A stretch of 64,000 nucleotides of DNA from Ralstonia sp. 25mfcol4.1 (GTDB taxonomy: Bacteria; Pseudomonadota; Gammaproteobacteria; Burkholderiales; Burkholderiaceae), in the NCBI RefSeq assembly GCF_900104095.1, contig NZ_FNJO01000004.1, forward strand, positions 248,001 to 312,000, given 5' to 3'. Under the pieces are notes generated by a model. The model was not told the origin of the DNA and ran no database searches. It saw only the letters and a list, made by a program, of their open reading frames with translations. Below are positions 57,938-64,000 of the stretch, in pieces; within the stretch, counting starts at the first letter, position 1, and each line of letters begins with the position of its first letter. A program made the position numbers and the translations under genes.

Positions 57938-59038
57938 GTGACACGCATTTGCCTGAACATGATCGTCAAGGACGAAGCCCCGGTAATCGAGCGCTGCCTG
58001 GCCAGCGTGAAGCCCTGGATCGACCATTGGGTCATCGTCGATACGGGGTCCAGCGACGGCACGCAGGACGTGATCCGCCGCTTCATGGCCGACTTGCCCG
58101 GCGCGTTGCACGAACGCCCGTGGCGCAACTTCGCACACAACCGCAACGAGGCCATGGCGCTGGCCCGTACGGCCATGGGCGATGCCGGCGGCGATAGGGG
58201 CGAGGGCGACTACCTGCTGTGCATCGACGCCGACGAAACACTGCGCATGGCGCCGGACTTCCGCTGGCCCGACCTGCAGGCGGACGGCTATCAGTTCCGC
58301 TGTGAACTCGACGGCTGGCATTATCTGCGCAACGCGCTGGTGCGCGCCCGCCAGCCCTGGCGCTGGGAAGGCGTGCTGCACGAATTCCTGACGCAGGACG
58401 CCCCGCACCGCTGGGAGGCCCTGCCCCAGGCGGCCATCGTCGTGGCGCGCGATGGCGCCCGGGCGCGCGACCCACAGACCTACCTGCGCGATATCGCCGT
58501 GCTGGAACAGGCCGTGCGCGACGAGCCCGCCAACACGCGCTACCGCTTCTATCTGGCGCAAAGCTATCGCGACGCCGGCAAGCTCGACGATGCCGTGCGC
58601 GTCTACGACGAACGCGCCGCGATGGGCGGCTGGGACGAGGAGGTCTGGTTCGCGCGCTTTCAGACCGCCGTGCTGCGCGAGCGGCGCGGCGACGCGCCCG
58701 CCGCTGTGCAGGCGGCCTATCTCGACGCCTATCAGCAGCGCCCGACCCGTGCCGAACCGCTGTGCGAACTGGCGCGCTTTCATCGTCTGCGCAGCGAATT
58801 CGCGCTGGCGCACCTGTTCGCGCAACAGGCCGCCAGCATGCCGAAGCCGGCCGATGCGCTGTTCGTCGACGAATCGGTCTACGCCTGGCGTGCGCTCGAT
58901 GAACTGGTGGTCAGCGCATACTATGTGGGCGCGCTCGACCAGGGGCGCGACGCCCTGCGGCGGTTGCTCGCAGCAAGCCGCTTTCCCGACAGCGAGCGGC
59001 CGCGCATCGTCGGAAACCGCCAGTATTTCGGGCTGTAG
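57938..59038 (+). CDS. Family-2 glycosyltransferase with TPR-like C-terminal region
   Basis: 366 residues from a GTG at 57938. The GT-A fold shows [34 protein letters not shown] and the DxD-type [15 protein letters not shown], the nucleotide-sugar and metal site. The C-terminal half has helix pairs of TPR type ([30 protein letters not shown], given in part). Such GT2-TPR proteins often transfer sugars to surface proteins or polysaccharides, and the substrate is unknown. It is divergent from the collagen-like lipoprotein, whose Thr-rich repeat is an obvious acceptor candidate. Confidence 0.88.
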   Translation: MTRICLNMIVKDEAPVIERCLASVKPWIDHWVIVDTGSSDGTQDVIRRFMADLPGALHERPWRNFAHNRNEAMALARTAMGDAGGDRGEGDYLLCIDADETLRMAPDFRWPDLQADGYQFRCELDGWHYLRNALVRARQPWRWEGVLHEFLTQDAPHRWEALPQAAIVVARDGARARDPQTYLRDIAVLEQAVRDEPANTRYRFYLAQSYRDAGKLDDAVRVYDERAAMGGWDEEVWFARFQTAVLRERRGDAPAAVQAAYLDAYQQRPTRAEPLCELARFHRLRSEFALAHLFAQQAASMPKPADALFVDESVYAWRALDELVVSAYYVGALDQGRDALRRLLAASRFPDSERPRIVGNRQYFGL

Positions 59039-59058
59039 CGGACAGGCCCTGCCGTGCG

Positions 59059-59769
59059 CTAGGCCGGCTTCGCCCCGGCGTTCGGGTTCGGGTCCTGCCC
59101 CGCATCCTCACCCACGTTCTGGCTCGCGGTCTGGCCGGCGCGGCCAAGCTGGCCGGTCAGCCCCGGCTGGCTCGACTGTTCCGTCCAGCGCGTATCGCCG
59201 CTGCCGGGCAGCACCCGGATCCGGTTCTCGACATCCTTGACGCCGTACACCGATGCGGCGATGTCCTCGATGCGGTACTTCTGCGGGCGCGCCGGCACCG
59301 TGCCGGAGAGCGTGACCCAGCCGTCCGATACCGTCACCTCGACTTCGCGCACATCGAGCCGGCCCGTATGCGTCAGGCGTTCGCACAGGTCTTCGCGAAT
59401 ACGTTCGTCCGGGCGGGTATAGCCCTTGGGCCCGGCTGGCTGCCGTCCATGCGGCCGCGCCGAGCCGCCGGGCCCGTGGCCGTAGGCGCCGGGCAACGCG
59501 TGGTCATCGACGCCGCTGCCGCGAGCCGTGCCGTAGCCGTCGCGCCAGCGGGGTTCGCCGGGCGTGCCGCCATGACGGTAGGCGCCACTGCCATCGTCGC
59601 GGTCGCGCACTTCGTCGGGATAGCCCTGGCCGATGCCCCATCCCGCCTGCCCGGTATAGCGCATGCGTTCCATGCGGCGCGGATCGCCGCCGTAATCGCG
59701 CGGCGGCCCGCGCCGGTCGTCGAGGAATCGATCATCGCGATGCCCGTCGTCCCTGCTGTCTCGGTTCAT
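59059..59769 (-). CDS. BON-domain protein with disordered N-terminus
   Basis: 236 residues. The first 115 are rich in Arg, Asp, Gly and Pro with no predicted structure (RDDGHRDDRFLDDRRGPPRD and so on). One BON domain follows at about 118-190 (IREDLCERLTHTGRLDVREVEVTVSDG, VTLSGTVPARPQKYRIEDIA, GVKDVENRIRV). The tail is Gln/Gly-rich. BON domains bind phospholipid and occur in OsmY-type envelope-stress proteins. No signal peptide is seen, so the location is uncertain. Its neighbours are a small Lys-rich gene and DUF4142, suggesting a stress-related group. Confidence 0.85.
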   Translation of the reverse strand: MNRDSRDDGHRDDRFLDDRRGPPRDYGGDPRRMERMRYTGQAGWGIGQGYPDEVRDRDDGSGAYRHGGTPGEPRWRDGYGTARGSGVDDHALPGAYGHGPGGSARPHGRQPAGPKGYTRPDERIREDLCERLTHTGRLDVREVEVTVSDGWVTLSGTVPARPQKYRIEDIAASVYGVKDVENRIRVLPGSGDTRWTEQSSQPGLTGQLGRAGQTASQNVGEDAGQDPNPNAGAKPA

Positions 59770-59811
59770 GACCTCTCCCGCTGGCTGAGTTCCATGGGTG
59801 ATCGGTACACG

Positions 59812-60024
59812 TCAGGCCCCGTGGCCCTTCTTCGGGCGCTTGCCCGGCGACGCCGACGTGGCCTGATGCTGCGCGCCGGGATCTTCGTTGCGGAATCCGC
59901 CATAGCTGCTCTGGCCGGGATCTGCGCTGCGGCTCTTCAACTGGTCGGCGCGCCGGTCGGTGCGCACGCCGGGATTGGCGCCGCGCTTTTCGGCGGGCTT
60001 GCCGGTATGTGACTTGCTGGGCAT
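59812..60024 (-). CDS. Small basic hypothetical protein
   Basis: 70 residues from ATG 60024, with AGGAG 7 nt upstream. The sequence is very basic and hydrophilic (SHTGKPAEKRGANPGVRTDR, SPGKRPKKGHGA) without hydrophobic segments. I do not recognise a family. The good ribosome site, the stop at 59812 and the position 42 bp before the BON gene support a real small gene. Possible roles include nucleic-acid or polyanion binding, on composition alone. Confidence 0.6.
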   Translation of the reverse strand: MPSKSHTGKPAEKRGANPGVRTDRRADQLKSRSADPGQSSYGGFRNEDPGAQHQATSASPGKRPKKGHGA

Positions 60025-60139
60025 CACGGTCTCCTGATGGGCAATCGCGTCGGGAATGCCGCAAGCATCATGCCAATGACTTCCGGCATGGCGCTTGCCT
60101 TTGCTAATCGCACCGATCCACCACCAAGCGAGGACTGCC

Positions 60140-60700
60140 ATGCCAGTATCCACCACGCGACTTACCGGTTTCCTGATGCTTGCCGCCACCGCGGCAGTCA
60201 TGTCCATGGCGACCCCCGGCGCGCACGCGGCACCGCTGTCGGACCAGCCGGGCACCGCCATGGCCGGCGACGGCGATGTCATGTTCCTGCGCAAGGCCGC
60301 CATGGCAGGGACGCTGGAAATCGATGCCAGCAACCTGGCGCAAAGCCGCGCCAGCAGCCCCGCCGTCAAGTCGTTTGCCACCCAGATGATCCAGGACCAT
60401 CGCGCCGCCGAGGCAAAGCTGAAGCAGCAGGCGCAAAGGCTGGGGGTGCAGTTGCCGGCCACGCCCCTGCAGAAGGACCAGCAGGCGCTGGCCAGGCTGG
60501 GGCAGCTGAAGGGCGCCGAGTTCGACCGCGCCTATGCGCAGCAGATTGGCGTGGACGCGCACCAGGACGCCGTGGCGCTATTCCGAAAGGCGGCGGACGA
60601 TGCCAAGGACGATGGCGTCAAGACGTTCGCGCGCCAGACGCTGCCCACGCTGGAGCACCATCTTGAGATGGCGCAGAAAATGGCGTCGCAAGTGAAGTAA
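60140..60700 (+). CDS. DUF4142-domain exported protein
   Basis: 186 residues from ATG 60140. A signal peptide (GFLMLAATAAVMSMATPGAHAAP) precedes a ferritin-like four-helix DUF4142 domain: DVMFLRKAAMAGTLEIDASNLAQSR, VKSFATQMIQDHRAAEAKL, KGAEFDRAYAQQIGVDAHQDAVALF (cut) and TLEHHLEMAQKM. DUF4142 proteins are periplasmic and often tied to oxidative or envelope stress. A long perfect hairpin follows the stop codon. Confidence 0.9.
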   Translation: MPVSTTRLTGFLMLAATAAVMSMATPGAHAAPLSDQPGTAMAGDGDVMFLRKAAMAGTLEIDASNLAQSRASSPAVKSFATQMIQDHRAAEAKLKQQAQRLGVQLPATPLQKDQQALARLGQLKGAEFDRAYAQQIGVDAHQDAVALFRKAADDAKDDGVKTFARQTLPTLEHHLEMAQKMASQVK

Positions 60701-60713
60701 GGAGTCTTTGCCG

Positions 60714-60748
60714 GTGATTGCAGATCCAGACGGTGGATCTGCAATCAC
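60714..60748. terminator. Perfect 15-bp hairpin between convergent genes
   Basis: Arms GTGATTGCAGATCCA / TGGATCTGCAATCAC (15 bp, perfect) around a GACGG loop. It is placed between the DUF4142 stop and the convergent Nudix gene. There is no U-run on either side, so it is not a classical rho-independent terminator, but its length and position suggest bidirectional transcription stop or transcript-end protection. Confidence 0.7.
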
Positions 60749-60779
60749 GGTGCAATATCTTCGCGGCCTGACGCGGGCG

Positions 60780-61196
60780 TCAGCCGGCCCGGGCGAGGAA
60801 GTACTGCGACACGATGGCCCGCGTGGTGGGGCTGGTGGACAGTTCGTCGAGCACGTCGCGCTGCGCCCACTTCAGGTACTTGATCTCGTTGCGAGGCTTG
60901 GGCGTGGCGGACTTGCCCACGGCTGCCGCGAACACGTGGTGCACCGTGGTGGCGCCAATGAACTGGAAGGCCGTGGTCAGCGACTTGGCCTCGATCGCGG
61001 TTTCCTCGCGCAGTTCGCGCCACGCGGCCTCCACCAGCGATTCCTGGTCGTCGGGTCGCCCGCCGGGGAGCGCCCAGCGCACGCCATCCTTCGAGACGAG
61101 CAGAACGTGCCCCTCCCGGACGCAAATGACCGTAGCTCTGATTTTTGGCTTGATGAATGGCATATCGGCCGTTCCAACCACTGCATGTTGTTTCAT
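60780..61196 (-). CDS. Nudix hydrolase
   Basis: About 138 residues from an ATG at 61196. Starts at 61163 (MPFIKPK) or 61229 are possible alternatives and no ribosome site decides. The Nudix box is GGRPDDQESLVEAAWRELREET followed by AI, matching GX5EX7REUXEEXGU except that the last Gly is Ala. The N-terminal strand KIRATVICVREGHVLLVSKDG precedes it. It should hydrolyse a nucleoside diphosphate linked to another moiety. It is convergent with the DUF4142 gene. Confidence 0.85.
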   Translation of the reverse strand: MKQHAVVGTADMPFIKPKIRATVICVREGHVLLVSKDGVRWALPGGRPDDQESLVEAAWRELREETAIEAKSLTTAFQFIGATTVHHVFAAAVGKSATPKPRNEIKYLKWAQRDVLDELSTSPTTRAIVSQYFLARAG

Positions 61197-61370
61197 GACA
61201 TCCGGATCGCGCTGTGGCGATGATCCCACTATAAAACCACGCCGTCACGTCGCAACGCCGGCCGTTCCAGCGGCGGCGTGCAAAACGTGGACAAAGCGGA
61301 CAGGCGCGTAGTGTCCCTGTGCAGCGCCTCGCTGGCAATGGATGGGGAACGCACTTGTTGCGCAGCTACC

Positions 61371-61895
61371 TCACGCATGTGCCGTGCCAGCATCGTCCCG
61401 ACGCCCGGCAATGGCCAGCGCATGGTAGTGCGCGATGCGTTGTAGCGCCCACAGGGCTGCGGCGTCCCGGATCTCGGTGCGATCCCCGCGAAACTGGCGC
61501 GTTTCCGTGTACTCGCATATCTGGGTGCCACGCACGCGGACCAGCCACGCGAAGCACTGCGTGCCGGGCGGCGTGCCATCGGGGGCCCCGTCGTCCGTCA
61601 CGCCCGTGTTGGCGACGGCCACATCGGCCTGGCTGAGCCGCATCACACCTTGCGCCATGGCCAGCGATACCGCCTCGCTGGTCAGGCCGTGCCGCGCGAT
61701 GAGGTCGGCACTGACGCCAAGGATCTGCTCCTTGGCGTCGGGCGAATAGGCAACGATGGCGCACTTCAGCGTGCCGCCGCAGCCCGGTATGTCGGCAATA
61801 TGGGATGCAATGAGCCCTGCCGTGCAGGACTCCGCCGTGGCCAGCCGCAAGCCATGGCGCTGCAGGAAGTGCGCGGCGGCCTCAGCCGGGTGCAT
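61371..61895 (-). CDS. CinA-like nicotinamide-nucleotide amidohydrolase (PncC family)
   Basis: 174 residues from ATG 61895, with GGAGG 7 nt upstream. The family motif is LATAESCTAGLIASHIADIPG, followed by AYSPDAKEQILGVSADLI, LTSEAVSLAMAQGVM and VANTGVTDDGAPDGTPPGTQCFAW (cut). PncC deamidates nicotinamide mononucleotide in NAD recycling. This copy is a stand-alone PncC without the CinA N-terminal domain. The 14-bp overlap with the upstream DUF421 gene implies co-translation. Confidence 0.88.
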   Translation of the reverse strand: MHPAEAAAHFLQRHGLRLATAESCTAGLIASHIADIPGCGGTLKCAIVAYSPDAKEQILGVSADLIARHGLTSEAVSLAMAQGVMRLSQADVAVANTGVTDDGAPDGTPPGTQCFAWLVRVRGTQICEYTETRQFRGDRTEIRDAAALWALQRIAHYHALAIAGRRDDAGTAHA

Positions 61896-62463
61896 GGGCG
61901 TCCTCCGTTCGTGGGTACGACGGCCGTGGCGTGTCGTGGCCTGCCTGCCTGGGGTGTTTGACGAACGATATCTGTCCGTCCCGTTCGAGCACGACATCCC
62001 ATTGCGTGTCACCGCGCCCGTTCCGCTGGTCGTTCCAGCCCGCGGTGTGCAGCTTCGCCCTGGCGTTGGCGTCGAGATCTTCGTCGCTGAGCATGGCACG
62101 CCTGCGGGCGTGGCGATCCTCGTGCCCGTCCTTCACCAGCACGATCGGCCGGCCGGCGATGGCCCGGTCCACCGCCGGCCATGTTGCAGACAGCATGCAC
62201 ACCAGCCGATGCATGAAGACCAGGACGGCCGCCGCCGCCAGCGTGCCAAGGATCGGACTGGCGCCCACCACCGCGCGCGACAGGATCGCCCCGAGCAGCA
62301 GCATGATGCAGAGGTCGAACGCGGTCTTCTGGGCGAAGGTCCGCCGGCCCGCAGCGCGCAGCAACAGCCATGTGGCCAGGAACACCAGCGCCGCACGCGC
62401 GGACATCTGATACCACGCGAGCTCCCTGCCCGTGCCGAATACGGCCTCGAATGCCGCCTCCAT
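61882..62463 (-). CDS. DUF421 (YetF-type) membrane protein
   Basis: 193 residues. Three N-terminal helices (ALVFLATWLLLRAAG, FDLCIMLLLGAILSRAVVG, ILGTLAAAAVLVFMHRLVC) include the DUF421 pattern. The C-terminal part forms the YetF soluble domain: AIAGRPIVLVKDGHEDRHARRRAMLSDEDLDA (in part) and GDTQWDVVLERDGQISFV. The function is unknown; members are widespread membrane proteins of stress islands. Its stop overlaps the CinA-like gene start. Confidence 0.88.
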   Translation of the reverse strand: MEAAFEAVFGTGRELAWYQMSARAALVFLATWLLLRAAGRRTFAQKTAFDLCIMLLLGAILSRAVVGASPILGTLAAAAVLVFMHRLVCMLSATWPAVDRAIAGRPIVLVKDGHEDRHARRRAMLSDEDLDANARAKLHTAGWNDQRNGRGDTQWDVVLERDGQISFVKHPRQAGHDTPRPSYPRTEDAHAPG

Positions 62464-62484
62464 GTTCCACCCCCACCGCAGCGT

Positions 62485-62709
62485 TCAGCCCCGGATCGAC
62501 CTGGGATCGTGCCCGAACGAATTGCGCGCCCGGATCTGGCCGTCCCGGCCGTGGATAAACAGTTCCGCCTGGTTCTTCCGGGCCATCTCGGTAGCCACTT
62601 CGATGGCGTCTTCCTGCGTCGCAAACAGCTTCCGGCCTTCCGGGCTCTTGGCCTCTTCCACGGCCCAGCCATCCGGGGCCGGCACCACGTGTACGTCCTT
62701 GCCGCTCAT
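62485..62709 (-). CDS. DUF2188-domain small protein
   Basis: 74 residues matching DUF2188: DVHVVPAPDGWAVEEAKSPE, LFATQEDAIEVATEMARKNQ, AELFIHGRDGQIRARNSFGHDP. This is a compact alpha/beta domain found in many bacteria, without known activity. It begins 21 bp upstream of the DUF421 gene and heads the DUF2188-DUF421-CinA run. Confidence 0.9.
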   Translation of the reverse strand: MSGKDVHVVPAPDGWAVEEAKSPEGRKLFATQEDAIEVATEMARKNQAELFIHGRDGQIRARNSFGHDPRSIRG

Positions 62710-62906
62710 TTAAGTCTCCATGGGTGTCTGTCGCATGTCTTACTTATTCACCCAAAACGGCTGGCGCGGTAGTCGGCCATGGTCTGACAACTGCGTCAGC
62801 CAACGTCGGTGTTCACAAAGCTGCCGTCCACAACGCGCCGCCGTGTCCGGAACGGGTGCTTTCCGTACCGGCTGACACCTCCACTTCTGACCTAGATTAT
62901 TTACGT

Positions 62907-62979
62907 GCCCGGCGGTCCAGACCCGTCGGGCCTCCCTTGATCCATGGCGCCCGCTCTCCCGGAGGGGCGCTTCTTTTTT
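62907..62979 (+). ncRNA. Candidate small RNA convergent with glmS
   Basis: A promoter match CTGACA (62872-62877), 17 bp, GATTAT (62895-62900) predicts a start near 62907. The transcript would begin with a 9-bp hairpin (GCCCGGCGG / CCGTCGGGC, 62907-62931, with one G-U). It would end with a second hairpin and T-run (terminator listed separately), giving a 73-nt RNA with no coding capacity. The terminator has no other obvious plus-strand gene to serve. Assignment rests only on promoter, structure and terminator. Confidence 0.4.
62947..62979 (+). terminator. Rho-independent terminator, plus strand
   Basis: The stem GCGCCC (62947-62952) / GGGCGC (62965-62970) has an inner CTC/GAG extension and is followed by TTCTTTTTT. 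It points toward glmS, which is on the opposite strand and ends at 62993. No plus-strand protein gene ends nearby, which is the main reason to suspect a small RNA. Confidence 0.85.
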
Positions 62980-62992
62980 GCGCGCGCCGCCC

Positions 62993-64000
62993 TCACTCCA
63001 CCGTGACCGATTTGGCCAGGTTCCGAGGCTTGTCGATATCGGTGCCTCGCGCCAGCGCGGTGTGATACGCCAGCAACTGCATCGGAATGGTGTGGACGAT
63101 GGGCGATAGCAGCCCATAGTGCTCGGTCAGCCGGATGATTTCCAGGCCCTCGCCCGGCTGCAGCGCGCAGTCGATATCCGCGAACACATAGAGCTTGCCG
63201 TTGCGCGCGTGTACCTCGTGCATGTTCGACTTCAGTTTTTCGAGCAGGCTGTCATTGGGCGCCACGGCCACCACGGGCATCTGGTCGCTGATCAGCGCCA
63301 GCGGCCCATGCTTGAGTTCGCCCGCCGCGTAGCCCTCCGCGTGGATGTAGGAGATCTCCTTCATCTTCAGCGCGCCTTCGAGCGCGATCGGATAGTGCAT
63401 GCCGCGCCCCAGGAACAGGATGTTCTCCGTACGGGTCAGCTGATCGGCCCAGCCGATGAAGTGCGGTTCCAGCGCCAGCACCCGGCTCAGTGCGTCGGGC
63501 AGGTGCCGCAGCGCGCGCAGGTGGTCCTGTTCTTCGGCGTCCGACAGGCGGCCGCGCATCTGCGCCAGCGTCAGCGCCAGCAGGAACAGCGCCACCAGTT
63601 GTGTGGTGAATGCCTTCGTGGACGCCACGCCGATTTCCACGCCTGCCCGCGTGATGAACTGCATCGTGCAGGCCCGCACCAGGGCGCTGGTGGCCACGTT
63701 GCAGATGGCCAGCGTGCGATGCATGCCGCGTTCGCGCGCCGCCTGCACGGCGCCAAGCACGTCGGCGGTCTCACCGCTCTGCGACACCGCCACGACCAGC
63801 ATGTTCGGATTGCTGAATCCGTCCCGATACCGATACTCGCTGGCGATTTCCACCCGCACCGGCAGGTTGGCCAGCCGTTCGATCCAGTAGCTGGCGGTCA
63901 GCGCCGCATGATAGCTGCCGCCACACGCCAGCAGCAGCACGGCATCCACCGTTTCGAGCTGCCGATACGCGCCGTCGCCAAACAGCTCGGGCATGATCGA
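62993..64000 (-). CDS. glmS: Glutamine--fructose-6-phosphate aminotransferase, C-terminal part (5' end outside window)
   Basis: 336 codons, the last of which is TGA at 62993. They cover the two SIS isomerase domains of GlmS. Recognised motifs are [19 protein letters not shown] (the C-G-x-S-x-H/Y sugar-phosphate site), [41 protein letters not shown] (cut), [38 protein letters not shown] and the terminal [11 protein letters not shown]. The N-terminal glutaminase domain lies beyond the right edge. GlmS makes glucosamine-6-phosphate for peptidoglycan and lipopolysaccharide. A candidate small RNA ends 14 bp beyond its stop on the other strand. Confidence 0.95.
   Translation of the reverse strand, partial: SIMPELFGDGAYRQLETVDAVLLLACGGSYHAALTASYWIERLANLPVRVEIASEYRYRDGFSNPNMLVVAVSQSGETADVLGAVQAARERGMHRTLAICNVATSALVRACTMQFITRAGVEIGVASTKAFTTQLVALFLLALTLAQMRGRLSDAEEQDHLRALRHLPDALSRVLALEPHFIGWADQLTRTENILFLGRGMHYPIALEGALKMKEISYIHAEGYAAGELKHGPLALISDQMPVVAVAPNDSLLEKLKSNMHEVHARNGKLYVFADIDCALQPGEGLEIIRLTEHYGLLSPIVHTIPMQLLAYHTALARGTDIDKPRNLAKSVTVE

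Overview
The window is GC-rich, densely coded DNA from a betaproteobacterium of the order Burkholderiales. Cupriavidus or a close relative is the best guess. This rests on the two Bug-type (TctC-like) binding proteins, the mix of LysR, IclR, MerR and MocR regulators beside catabolic genes, the host-attachment, DUF3016, DUF2271 and DUF4142 families, and the CCCTCTCCCGC palindromes. Genus is an inference from gene content. No rRNA, tRNA, CRISPR array, prophage or complete insertion sequence was found.

Layout. 1-3.5 kb: end of a GntR/FCD regulator, then a large FAD/4Fe-4S 2-hydroxyacid dehydrogenase. 3.6-10.9 kb (minus strand): a penicillin-acylase-family enzyme, then a five-gene cluster of PepSY-type membrane protein, DUF2271 protein, DUF4198 protein, ApbE flavin transferase and membrane-anchored diflavin reductase. 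A good Fur-box match sits upstream of this cluster. The DUF2271 protein carries an ApbE flavinylation motif (DGVSGAT), so I read the cluster as an iron-responsive, flavin-based extracytoplasmic electron-transfer module. This is the strongest candidate for a little-described system here. 11-17.4 kb: host-attachment protein, AhpD-like/cupin pair with a divergent MocR regulator, DHFR-like protein, PAS-LuxR regulator, chemoreceptor. 17.4-19.5 kb: a lipoprotein resembling Tli3 immunity proteins beside a 5'-deleted Tle3-like type VI lipase. 19.7-21.3 kb: a lone fliD with a sigma-28-like promoter. 21.3-26 kb: a four-gene sulfatase unit (lipoprotein sulfatase, formylglycine-generating enzyme, NlpA-type binding protein, YkgJ-type Cys-cluster protein). 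26.3-28.4 kb: small exported or acidic proteins, a hexamer repeat, a fragment of a FliP/SctR export protein and a LuxR-type regulator.

28.4-37.7 kb: an acyl-CoA catabolic unit (acyl-CoA dehydrogenase, ADP-forming acyl-CoA ligase, MmgE/PrpD) with divergent LysR, two Bug proteins, an isochorismatase-like hydrolase and a deaminase. 37.8-45.3 kb: assorted metabolic and regulatory genes, including MerR/methyltransferase and TauE/LysR divergent pairs, a WrbA-like protein with a monooxygenase, and a PEP-mutase/isocitrate-lyase-like enzyme. 45.3-48.1 kb: IclR regulator with a perfect palindrome at its start, a shikimate-type MHS transporter and a diverged type II dehydroquinase. 48.1-56.3 kb: SBP56 (methanethiol oxidase family) with a coupled membrane protein, divergent from a six-gene organosulfur-type operon (ABC transporter, TauD-like dioxygenase, flavin monooxygenase). 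56.3-59 kb: a collagen-like lipoprotein with a phage tail-collagen domain, divergent from a family-2 glycosyltransferase. 59-62.7 kb: small stress- or envelope-type genes (BON, DUF4142, Nudix, CinA, DUF421, DUF2188). 62.9-64 kb: a candidate small RNA convergent with the 3' part of glmS, which runs off the window.

Start sites were chosen from Shine-Dalgarno matches, signal peptides and family lengths. All functional calls come from recognising sequence motifs by eye, without database searches.
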